Counted from the first letter of the stretch, positions 1 through 6,011 are shown. The stretch: 6,219 bases of DNA from Chlorobiota bacterium (GCA_008363265.1 RHKR01000154.1:1-6219), one strand, 5' to 3'. The notes: a model not told the origin generated them from the letters alone. Made by a program: numbers and translations.

Positions 1-398
1 AGGTTATCCGGCCCCTGATTTCGGAAGGGTCTGTTGTTATCGCTGACAGGTTTCACGACTCAACAACCGCCTACCAGGGATTCGGCAGGGGACTGAACGC
101 GGAAGCGGTGAACAAGATAAATGAGATCGCCACTGGAGGTACTTTCCCCGATATTACTTTTTATATCAAGATATCAGTGGATGAGTCTGCGAAAAGAAAA
201 TCGAAATGTAACGCTGACCTCGACCGTATAGAGAGATCAAACGACAATTTTTACCAAAAAGTGATCGGTGGCTACGAACACCTGGCGCTTGAATTTCCTG
301 ACAGGATAAAAACGATAAATGGTGAAAGAACGCCTGAGGAAATCCACCTCGATATTGTAGCGAAGCTCAAAGAAACGATGATGATAGGTATCGGCTGA
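1..398 (+). CDS. tmk: Thymidylate kinase (dTMP kinase), 5'-truncated by window edge
   Basis: Thymidylate kinase phosphorylates dTMP to dTDP with ATP in the cytoplasm, a step needed for dTTP synthesis. The frame is open from position 3 to the TGA at 396-398, giving 131 residues. The family is usually about 200-215 residues, so roughly the first 75-80, including the ATP-binding P-loop, lie outside the window. Visible family signatures are VVIADRF followed by DSTTAYQGFGRGL (the DR[YF]..S..AYQG nucleotide-binding region), then ATGGTFPDITFYIKI (the usual ATGGL.PDLTF.L strand), then a LID-like segment with DRIE and a C-terminal GGYEHLA..FPDRI. An internal GTG at 108 could be mistaken for the start, but homology continues well upstream of it. 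The stop lies 1 nt before the ctpA start, so the two are probably co-transcribed. The identification is firm; the start cannot be seen. Confidence 0.93.
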   Translation, partial: VIRPLISEGSVVIADRFHDSTTAYQGFGRGLNAEAVNKINEIATGGTFPDITFYIKISVDESAKRKSKCNADLDRIERSNDNFYQKVIGGYEHLALEFPDRIKTINGERTPEEIHLDIVAKLKETMMIGIG

Positions 399-399
399 T

Positions 400-2073
400 A
401 TGTTCACAAAATTGAAAAAGTATAAATTATTGAGAAAAAAAGAACTTTTTATCGTTACCATCTCTGTTGCGATGTCACTCGGATTTTATTCCGCGTTCGG
501 TGATATCTACTTCGAGATCGGAAAAAACATTGATATTTTCAGCAGGGTTTACAAGGAGATCACACTCAATTATGTAGACGAGATCAACCCGGAAGAGTTC
601 ATCCGTGCCGGTATCCGTGGGATGCTGAAAGAACTCGATCCGTATACGGTTTTTATCGACGAAAAACGGCAGGATGACATCGACCTTATCACGAAGGGTA
701 AATATGGCGGGATCGGTATCACCGTGGGCATAAGGGGTGAAAACGTGCTTATCCTTGAGGTGATGGAAGGATACTCCGCGATGAAGCAGGGGATCCTCCC
801 GGGTGATGCACTTTTTGAAGTGTCGGGGAAAAGAGTCGCTCCTTCGAATTATGATGACATTTCAAAACTTGTAAAAGGCCCTCCGGGAACATTTGTTGAT
901 CTTAAAGTGCTTCGTGGTGAGCCGGCTGATACTGTAAGTTTTACTCTACTGAGAGAAGAGATCATAATCAGGAATGTTACGTACGCGGGTTTTGTCCCTG
1001 AGAACTCAAATAATATTTACATCAAACTCTCCGGATTCACCCGTACAGCCGGAGAAGAACTGCGGACTGAGATCAACAAACTATCAGCGATGAAACCTGT
1101 TGGTTCTGTGGTTCTTGATCTGAGAGGCAATCCGGGTGGTCTGCTCGATATGGCGATCGATGTCTCGAATAAATTTTTACCGAAAGGGGAGCTGATCGTT
1201 TCAACCAAAGGACGGGATACCGCCTCGATCAGGAAATTCTTCGCTGAACAGGAACCCCTCCTCAGAGATATACCAATGGTCGTTCTTATCGATACCGGGT
1301 CCGCATCCGCTTCGGAGATCGTTGCAGGAGCCCTGCAGGATAACGACAGGGCAGTGATCGCCGGTGAGAGATCATTCGGCAAGGGGCTGGTGCAGACAGT
1401 AACTTCGTTGAGTTACAACACATCCCTCAAGATCACCACTTCAAGATATTACACTCCATCGGGAAGGAGCATTCAGAAGGTTGACTACGCCACGAGCAAC
1501 AAGGTGATCGGAAAGCATGATTCAGTTCTTACTGCAGGATTCTCAACCAAGAACGGGCGTCTGGTTTACAGCGGCGGCGGAGTGGCTCCTGATACAATTA
1601 TTGCGGATACGGAAAAGCCCGGCATCATCAAGGATCTGCTTGCACGGGGGCTCATTTTCGAGTTCGTTAACCTTTACCATGAAAAGAACAAGGGGATCGA
1701 TTTCGAGAAGATCGACCGTTCAGCACTCTTCACAGGGTTCAAGGAATTCCTCTCGAAGAAGAAGTATTCCTTCACTCACCCGGGCGCAAAACAGCTCAAA
1801 GAAGCGGCCGAATCTTTCGGACGAGACAAAAATTACGTACATTTGCAGACGAGAATCAACAGTTTAACCGAAGAGCTTGAAACTCTCTCAAGAAGTTTAC
1901 TGGATTCCCACAGGGAAGAAACAGTTGCAGAACTGCTCGCCGAACTCTCCGCGAGATATCACAACAACAACTACCGTATCCGCTACAAGTTGAACAGTGA
2001 CATCCAGTTCAAGACCGCATTAGAAATAATTAACGATCAAAAACTTTACAGAAAGATACTGGCAATCAGATAA
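400..2073 (+). CDS. ctpA: S41-family carboxy-terminal processing protease (CtpA/Prc-like), membrane-anchored
   Basis: This is a 557-residue serine protease of the C-terminal processing family, which cleaves periplasmic or envelope proteins near their C-termini. A basic N-terminus (residues 1-15) precedes one hydrophobic segment (about 16-33), so it is probably a signal anchor with the enzyme in the periplasm. A helical N-terminal domain carries the DPYT motif (80-83). A PDZ domain follows at about 102-187, starting YGGIGI. The S41 core includes VVLDLRGNPGGLL (237-249), GSASASEI with predicted nucleophile Ser303, and FGKGLVQT with predicted general base Lys328. The 25-residue Ser-Lys spacing is the one known for this family. 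YYTPSGRSIQ (350-359) and GGGVAPD (392-398) complete the core. About 155 further residues, helical and charged, follow; such a tail is seen in long FCB-group members. ATG 400 has only a weak AGG 11 nt upstream, but it lies 1 nt after the tmk stop, so coupling is likely. The substrate is unknown. Confidence 0.93.
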   Translation: MFTKLKKYKLLRKKELFIVTISVAMSLGFYSAFGDIYFEIGKNIDIFSRVYKEITLNYVDEINPEEFIRAGIRGMLKELDPYTVFIDEKRQDDIDLITKGKYGGIGITVGIRGENVLILEVMEGYSAMKQGILPGDALFEVSGKRVAPSNYDDISKLVKGPPGTFVDLKVLRGEPADTVSFTLLREEIIIRNVTYAGFVPENSNNIYIKLSGFTRTAGEELRTEINKLSAMKPVGSVVLDLRGNPGGLLDMAIDVSNKFLPKGELIVSTKGRDTASIRKFFAEQEPLLRDIPMVVLIDTGSASASEIVAGALQDNDRAVIAGERSFGKGLVQTVTSLSYNTSLKITTSRYYTPSGRSIQKVDYATSNKVIGKHDSVLTAGFSTKNGRLVYSGGGVAPDTIIADTEKPGIIKDLLARGLIFEFVNLYHEKNKGIDFEKIDRSALFTGFKEFLSKKKYSFTHPGAKQLKEAAESFGRDKNYVHLQTRINSLTEELETLSRSLLDSHREETVAELLAELSARYHNNNYRIRYKLNSDIQFKTALEIINDQKLYRKILAIR

Positions 2074-2379
2074 ATGGCTCAGAAGCGCAGATTAAAATCA
2101 AAAAGAGTAGTTTTTCGCAGGGATGCATCATTTTCAAAGTGCCCTTCATGTAATCAGTACAATACACTCCGCAGATCAAAGACAAGAAGCGTTTTTGAAG
2201 CAGTGATAAAATCCGCCACATGGTTCAAGGTTTACCGTTGCACAAATTGTGGATGGCGCGGATATAAATCGACTTTTGTTCTTACCATGGATGGTGTAAA
2301 AATGATCGCAACCTATCTGGTTATTGCTCTGGCCACTGGTTACGCGGTAAAATTTGTTATACAAAGATTTGTAAGATGA
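2074..2379 (+). CDS. Uncharacterised small zinc-ribbon protein with a C-terminal transmembrane helix
   Basis: I do not recognise this 101-residue protein as a named family. It has a very basic N-terminus (residues 1-16). Two CxxC pairs follow, Cys23/Cys26 (CPSC) and Cys56/Cys59 (CTNCGWRG), which together would make a four-cysteine zinc ribbon. The second knuckle resembles the CxxCGWRG pattern of other zinc-ribbon proteins. Residues about 76-97 form a hydrophobic stretch that fits a single membrane helix, leaving a short basic tail (RFVR). The positive N-terminal half suggests that the ribbon faces the cytoplasm (inference). Its ATG directly follows the ctpA stop (TAAATG), and its TGA overlaps the glcD start as ATGA, so it is almost certainly translated as part of this operon. 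The conserved-looking cysteine pattern supports a real gene. A role in nucleic-acid binding, metal handling or protein interaction cannot be told apart from the sequence. Confidence 0.8.
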   Translation: MAQKRRLKSKRVVFRRDASFSKCPSCNQYNTLRRSKTRSVFEAVIKSATWFKVYRCTNCGWRGYKSTFVLTMDGVKMIATYLVIALATGYAVKFVIQRFVR

Positions 2380-3827
2380 AAGACTCGGTTCTCTCCGCTC
2401 TAGGGGAGATTGTCGGTAAAAAGAATTTTCTCACGGATCCTGTATACCGTGAAGCCTACTCATACGACGGGACACCCCTGTTAAGGCAACTCCCCGAAGC
2501 CGTTCTGTTCCCCGAATCCCCCGAACAAATTGCAAAGATACTTGAACTGGCGAACCAAGAAAAGTTCGCCGTGGTCCCCCGCGGCTCCGGAACGGGCCTA
2601 AGTGGCGGTTCCGTACCGGTTGAGAATTCGATCGTTCTGGTAATGACGAAGTGGGACAGAATCCTTGAAATTGACAATGAGAACCTTACCGCCTGGGTTG
2701 AGCCCGGTGTCATCACTGAGAAACTTCAGACCGAAGTTGAGAAACTTGGTCTGTTCTACCCTCCCGATCCCGGCAGTATGAAGATCTGCACCATCGGCGG
2801 AAATGTTGCCGAGAATGCCGGCGGGCTGCGTGGATTGAAGTATGGTGTTACCAAAAATTATGTACTCGGGATAGAGGCTGTACTACCAAACGGTGAATTG
2901 CTCCGTTCAGGCGGAAAGAACGTGAAAGATGTTGCGGGATACAACCTTCGCGATGTAATGATCGGAAGTGAGGGAACGCTTGGAGTTTTCACAAAGATCT
3001 TATTAAGGTTGATACCGAAACCGCAAAAATCTGTTACCATGACCGCCTATTTCGACTCAATCCTCGAAAGCGGTAAAGCAGTATCCGACATTATCGCGGC
3101 TCATGTGGTGCCGGCGATGATGGAGTTCCTTGATCATACCACGATCAACTGTGTTGAAGATTACACCAAGATCGGCCTTCCACGGAACAGTGAAGCGATC
3201 CTGATAATTGAGCTCGATGGAAAAGGCGCCGAGGTTGATGAGGACGCCGCAAAGGTTCTGGATGCCCTGAAGCGGAACGGATCGACATTTGTAAAGGTGG
3301 CTTCTTCGGAAAGTGAAGCCCTTACGCTCAAATCTGCCAGAAGAAGCGCTTTTAGCGCGCTGGCCAGGGTTAAACCGACAACCATCCTCGAAGACGCCAC
3401 GGTTCCGAGAAGCGAACTTCCCGTGATGATCGAGAAAGTAAAAGATGCCGCCCGAAATTATGATGTCATGATCGGCAATTTCGGTCACGCCGGCGACGGT
3501 AACCTCCACCCGACATGTCTTACGGATGAAAGGGATTCAAAAGGGATCGAAAACGCGCACAGAGCATTTGATTTTATCTTCAATGAAGCGATCAAGCTCG
3601 GCGGAACCATCACAGGTGAGCACGGCACCGGCCTTGCCAAGAAGGAATTCCTCGGAAGATCGGCAGGGGAGACAGGAATCAGGTTCATGGAGCAGCTAAA
3701 ATCGGTTGTTGATGAGAACAATATTCTGAATCCGGGCAAGATCATAACGATGAGGCCCAGATGCGAGGGAACCTTGCCACGCAGGCGGGAAGACATCCCT
3801 GAGCACAATCACACACACCAGCATTGA
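2376..3827 (+). CDS. glcD: GlcD-type FAD-linked 2-hydroxyacid (glycolate/lactate) dehydrogenase subunit
   Basis: This 483-residue flavoprotein belongs to the FAD-binding-4 / FAD-oxidase C-terminal family, whose members include GlcD and D-lactate dehydrogenases. They oxidise 2-hydroxyacids to 2-oxoacids. The FAD-binding half (about 38-205) shows PRGSGTGLSGGSVP (68-81), NVAENAGGLRGLKYG (143-157), NVKDVAGYNL (182-191) and IGSEGTLGV (196-204). The C-terminal half has the substrate/FAD-side motifs GNFGHAGDGNLHP (367-379) and ITGEHGTG (412-419), then the usual ending NILNPGKI. About 25 extra residues follow, ending in four alternating histidines (477, 479, 481, 483). The start overlaps the preceding stop by 4 nt, and the stop is 1 nt before glcF. 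No glcE-like gene lies between or beside them, so this is a two-subunit GlcD-GlcF arrangement, known from other bacteria (for example Bacillus YsfC-YsfD). The exact substrate is not determined; glycolate or D-lactate are the leading options. Confidence 0.92.
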   Translation: MKDSVLSALGEIVGKKNFLTDPVYREAYSYDGTPLLRQLPEAVLFPESPEQIAKILELANQEKFAVVPRGSGTGLSGGSVPVENSIVLVMTKWDRILEIDNENLTAWVEPGVITEKLQTEVEKLGLFYPPDPGSMKICTIGGNVAENAGGLRGLKYGVTKNYVLGIEAVLPNGELLRSGGKNVKDVAGYNLRDVMIGSEGTLGVFTKILLRLIPKPQKSVTMTAYFDSILESGKAVSDIIAAHVVPAMMEFLDHTTINCVEDYTKIGLPRNSEAILIIELDGKGAEVDEDAAKVLDALKRNGSTFVKVASSESEALTLKSARRSAFSALARVKPTTILEDATVPRSELPVMIEKVKDAARNYDVMIGNFGHAGDGNLHPTCLTDERDSKGIENAHRAFDFIFNEAIKLGGTITGEHGTGLAKKEFLGRSAGETGIRFMEQLKSVVDENNILNPGKIITMRPRCEGTLPRRREDIPEHNHTHQH

Positions 3828-3828
3828 G

Positions 3829-5160
3829 ATGCAAGAGTCGAACCTTCAGGAGACCCTTAAAAAAGCGTTTGTTTCAGACGATCTGCTAACGCAGTGTATG
3901 CACTGCGGTATGTGCCTGCCCACATGTCCAACCTATAATATAACAAAGCTTGAGTCCTCCTCGCCAAGGGGAAGGATCCGGCTTATAAAGTCGGTTGCCG
4001 AGGGGAAACTTGAGATCAACGACACCTTTATAAATGAAATAAATTACTGTCTCGACTGTCAGGCCTGCGAGACCGCTTGTCCGGCTGGTGTGAAGTACGG
4101 TGCCATCGTTGAAGCTGCACGGGAGGAAGTATCCCGGAATGACCTTGAACCCTTCAAGAACCGTTTCCTCAGGCGATTTGGTTTGAACTTTATTCTCGCG
4201 AACCAATCCCTTCTCAAGATCGTTGCAAGGATGATCTATTTTTACCAGAATACAGGTTTACAGGGCTTTCTCCACAGAATGGGTGTCTTCAAGATTCTTG
4301 GAACAGGCCTGGAAAAAGCCGATCAGCTTTCACCCGCCATCTCTAAAAGATTCAGCAGCGATGTAATGGATGAAGTTTACAGTCCCGCCGGACCCGTGAG
4401 ATACCGTGTACTTTTGCCACTCGGCTGTCTGATGGATGTCGCATTCGCTGATATCCATTCCGATACCCTGAATGTTCTTCTGCAACACGGTTGTGAGGTG
4501 ATCATTCCGCGAAATCAGGGATGCTGCGGCTCACTTCATGCTCACAATGGCGAGCAGAAAAAGGGGAGGGAACTGGCTCAGAGAACCTACGACCTATTCA
4601 GCCGATACGAATATGATTTTATCGTCTCAAACTCGGCCGGCTGTGGTGCCTACATGAAAGAGTATGGGCATATTTTATCTGATCCCGGGGTTGGTGGAGT
4701 CTCACCACTCACCACTCACCACTCACCACTGATCTTTTCCTCCAAAGTTAAAGACCTCTCCGAATTTCTGGCAGAAACAGGTTTTATGGCTGAAAACTAT
4801 GATTTCGCCGGAAAAGTGACATACCACGACGCCTGTCATCTTGCTCACACCCAGAAGGTTACGAAACAGCCGAGGGACATAATCAGGTCTGTTAAAAATG
4901 TAAGCTACACAGAGCTCGAAGAAGCCTCATGGTGCTGTGGAAGTGCCGGTATCTACAATGTCTCACGGTACGATGACGCACTTAAGTTTCTTGTAAGAAA
5001 GATGGACAATCTCGATAAAACCGGCTCCGAAGTGGTGGTTATGGCGAACCCCGGATGCATGGGTCAGATAAAGCACGGCACGGAGAAGTTCAATCAGCCG
5101 GTGGAGGTGATGCATCTGGCAACATTTCTTAACAGAGCTTACAGGCCTGCTAAAAAATAG
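3829..5160 (+). CDS. glcF: GlcF-type iron-sulfur subunit of a 2-hydroxyacid dehydrogenase
   Basis: This 443-residue protein would carry electrons from the GlcD flavin toward the quinone pool. It begins with two ferredoxin-type 4Fe-4S motifs, Cys23/26/29/33 with Pro34 (CMHCGMCLPTCP) and Cys74/77/80/84 with Pro85 (CLDCQACETACP). Two cysteine-rich CCG domains of the heterodisulfide-reductase/GlcF type follow. The first has Cys200, QGCCGSLH (Cys232/233) and SAGCGAYM (Cys272). The second has YHDACHLAH (Cys336), SWCCGSAG (Cys369/370) and NPGCMGQI (Cys410). All family cysteines are present, so the enzyme looks intact. The segment between the CCG domains, about residues 285-303, contains a low-complexity SPLTTHHSPL stretch encoded by a perfect 7-bp tandem repeat, which looks like an insertion or replacement in a variable linker. 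The ATG lies 1 nt after the glcD stop with no good ribosome-binding site, implying coupling. It is likely peripheral on the inner membrane (inference). Confidence 0.93.
   Translation: MQESNLQETLKKAFVSDDLLTQCMHCGMCLPTCPTYNITKLESSSPRGRIRLIKSVAEGKLEINDTFINEINYCLDCQACETACPAGVKYGAIVEAAREEVSRNDLEPFKNRFLRRFGLNFILANQSLLKIVARMIYFYQNTGLQGFLHRMGVFKILGTGLEKADQLSPAISKRFSSDVMDEVYSPAGPVRYRVLLPLGCLMDVAFADIHSDTLNVLLQHGCEVIIPRNQGCCGSLHAHNGEQKKGRELAQRTYDLFSRYEYDFIVSNSAGCGAYMKEYGHILSDPGVGGVSPLTTHHSPLIFSSKVKDLSEFLAETGFMAENYDFAGKVTYHDACHLAHTQKVTKQPRDIIRSVKNVSYTELEEASWCCGSAGIYNVSRYDDALKFLVRKMDNLDKTGSEVVVMANPGCMGQIKHGTEKFNQPVEVMHLATFLNRAYRPAKK
4701..4730 (+). repeat. Perfect heptanucleotide tandem repeat (CTCACCA)n inside glcF
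   Basis: Four exact copies of CTCACCA plus two further bases (CT) run uninterrupted for 30 bp. The repeat is read in frame by glcF as residues 291-301 (V-SPLTTHH-SPL). Because the unit is 7 bp, gain or loss of one copy would shift the glcF frame, while a change of three copies would keep it. It lies in the linker between the two CCG domains, away from any cysteine ligand. Confidence 0.95.
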
Positions 5161-5179
5161 TTCCAATCAGATTTTATTA

Positions 5180-5211
5180 TTCGATTATTAGAGTAATTTT
5201 TCATACTTTTG
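5180..5211 (+). promoter_or_regulatory. Candidate Bacteroidota-type promoter upstream of actA
   Basis: TACTTTTG at 5204-5211 fully fits the Bacteroidota -7 consensus TAnnTTTG. A poor -33 partner, TTCG (consensus TTTG), sits at 5180-5183 with a 20-bp spacer, inside the allowed range. If used, transcription would start close to 5218 and leave a leader of about 210 nt before actA. The match is short and lies in AT-rich DNA, and its value depends on the organism truly using this promoter type. Confidence 0.35.
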
Positions 5212-5261
5212 GAAGTTACTTTAAGCAAAATCCGCAACAAAAAAAATTTCATCAAGAACCT

Positions 5262-5275
5262 TTTTTTCAGTAATT
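5262..5275 (+). repeat. 14-bp direct repeat, copy 1 (TTTTTTCAGTAATT)
   Basis: This 14-bp stretch recurs exactly at 5401-5414, 139 bp further on. Here it is preceded by one more T and followed by CGCGT, so the identity stops at the 14 bp. Both copies lie between glcF and actA and could be a pair of protein-binding sites, or a chance match helped by the T-run. Confidence 0.6.
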
Positions 5276-5342
5276 CGCGTACTATCTGATAACTTGATAC
5301 ACAATTACAGATTCTCCCACACAATACACCCTGCAGAAGACC

Positions 5343-5372
5343 CAGCCGGTAGAAGTATGTTTTGCCCGGCTG
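5343..5372 (+). repeat. Inverted repeat, 7-bp GC-rich stem with 16-nt loop
   Basis: CAGCCGG (5343-5349) and CCGGCTG (5366-5372) are perfect reverse complements separated by 16 nt. In RNA they could form a moderate hairpin in the actA leader, about 58 nt before the start codon. In DNA they could be a dyad operator. The run after the stem is TTTCCCATC, not a U-tract, so an intrinsic terminator is unlikely. Confidence 0.5.
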
Positions 5373-5400
5373 TTTCCCATCATATGAACTTAAATCGTAA

Positions 5401-5414
5401 TTTTTTCAGTAATT
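5401..5414 (+). repeat. 14-bp direct repeat, copy 2 (TTTTTTCAGTAATT)
   Basis: This is the second exact copy of the sequence at 5262-5275. It ends 16 bp before the actA start codon, so a protein bound here could affect either transcription or translation initiation of the operon. The function is not known. Confidence 0.6.
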
Positions 5415-5430
5415 TAAGCGAAGGTAAGCG
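5415..5430 (+). promoter_or_regulatory. actA ribosome-binding region with TAAGCG doublet
   Basis: AAGG at 5421-5424 lies 6 nt before the ATG at 5431 and is a modest Shine-Dalgarno match that supports this start. It is flanked by two copies of TAAGCG (5415-5420 and 5425-5430), 10 bp apart, the second touching the start codon. Confidence 0.5.
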
Positions 5431-5997
5431 ATGAGTAGTTTTATCGACTATCTATTACGAATCCGGTTACCGATAGTGATATTCGTGGCCATTGCCTCTT
5501 TTGCCGTCACATTTTATGTCTCACGCGCTGAAAGGGATGGGGTCGGGTATGCTCCTGACCAGCCGATCAATTTTTCTCACAAACTGCATGCCGGCACGAT
5601 GAAGATCGACTGTCAGTATTGCCATACGGGAGTGGAGAAAACAAGATTTGCAAGCATCCCCTCTGCAGCAGTGTGCATGAACTGTCACACGCAAGCGAGG
5701 ACCGACAGGCCTGATATCATTAAACTGACCGAATACTACAAGAGCGGCAAACCGATCCCCTGGAAGAGAATTCACAGGACGGCCGAATACGCCTACTTCA
5801 ATCACAGTGTGCATGTAAGCGCCGGAATCGACTGCGCCTCCTGCCATGGTGATGTTGCCAACATGGACAAGGTTTCCCAGGTGAAACCTTTCACCATGGG
5901 AGCGTGCCTCGACTGTCACAGGAATCCCGAGCAAAAACTTCCGTATCTGAAGAATGTTAAAAAGGGGCCCGAGCACTGCTGGGCTTGCCACAGATAG
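5431..5997 (+). CDS. actA: ActA-type pentahaem cytochrome c of alternative complex III
   Basis: This 188-residue protein is a membrane-anchored, periplasmic multihaem cytochrome. One hydrophobic helix (about 13-31) follows a short N-terminus with three arginine/aspartate charges and no obvious cleavage site, so it is likely an anchor. Five CxxCH haem sites follow: Cys61-His65, Cys82-His86, Cys135-His139, Cys159-His163 and Cys183-His187, the last ending the protein (CWACHR). Extra histidines in FSHKLH (50, 53) and YFNHSVH (125, 128) are likely distal axial ligands. The order VGYAPDQP, FSHKLHAG, CxxCHTxVE, the second haem CMNCH, IPWKRIH, YFNHSVH, CASCHG, VKPFTMGACLDCHRNP and a final CxxCHR matches ActA of alternative complex III. 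That complex oxidises quinol and passes electrons to a cytochrome c or directly to an oxidase. It should head an act operon whose other members lie beyond the window. A related c7/c3-type redox complex is the alternative. Confidence 0.85.
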   Translation: MSSFIDYLLRIRLPIVIFVAIASFAVTFYVSRAERDGVGYAPDQPINFSHKLHAGTMKIDCQYCHTGVEKTRFASIPSAAVCMNCHTQARTDRPDIIKLTEYYKSGKPIPWKRIHRTAEYAYFNHSVHVSAGIDCASCHGDVANMDKVSQVKPFTMGACLDCHRNPEQKLPYLKNVKKGPEHCWACHR

Positions 5998-6000
5998 GAG
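5996..6000 (+). promoter_or_regulatory. Shine-Dalgarno AGGAG for the downstream reading frame
   Basis: AGGAG overlaps the actA stop codon (TAG at 5995-5997) and is the best ribosome-binding match noted at any gene start in the window. It is only 2 nt from the ATG at 6003, too close, and 11 nt from the in-frame ATG at 6012, which is long but usable. It therefore favours 6012. Confidence 0.5.
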
Positions 6001-6011
6001 ATATGATACAC

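Larger units (their letters stand above)
5161..5430. other. AT-rich intergenic region between glcF and actA
   Basis: This 270-bp gap is the only substantial non-coding stretch in the window. It is clearly more AT-rich than the flanking genes. It holds a candidate promoter near its left end, two copies of a 14-bp sequence, a GC-rich inverted repeat and a TAAGCG doublet against the actA start, each listed separately. I see no tRNA, no riboswitch that I recognise and no classic GC-stem/U-run terminator after glcF. The reverse strand has a 61-codon TTG-started frame across 5139-5324 that looks like chance. Confidence 0.8.

Noticed and set aside
108..398. GTG at 108 as the start of a 96-residue gene
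   Set aside because: The same frame is open back to the window edge and carries clear thymidylate kinase motifs upstream, so the GTG is an internal valine codon.
1017..1382. 121-codon reverse-strand frame opposite the S41 core
   Set aside because: It is antisense to the best conserved part of ctpA and has no motif or initiation context; it is a codon-bias shadow.
1517..1867. 116-codon + strand frame inside the protease gene
   Set aside because: It is fully inside ctpA in another frame, is serine/arginine-rich as expected of a shadow, and shows no recognisable domain.
3057..3509. 150-codon reverse-strand frame opposite glcD
   Set aside because: It lies wholly within a confidently coding gene and its product has no recognisable features.
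4701..4730. CRISPR-like or transposon-end repeat
   Set aside because: The units are contiguous 7-mers without spacers, there is no target-site duplication pattern, and glcF remains in frame on both sides.
5139..5324. 61-codon reverse-strand frame across the intergenic region, TTG start
   Set aside because: It has a rare start codon, overlaps the glcF end, is lysine/asparagine-rich as AT-rich DNA yields by chance, and has no family signal.
5294..5325. Sigma-70-like promoter with TTGATA at 5294-5299
   Set aside because: At 17-bp spacing there is no -10 hexamer; the nearest candidate (CACAAT) needs a 20-bp spacer and matches poorly.
5343..5380. Intrinsic terminator at the GC-rich inverted repeat
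   Set aside because: The loop is long and the sequence after the stem is TTTCCC rather than a T-run, and it lies far from the glcF stop.
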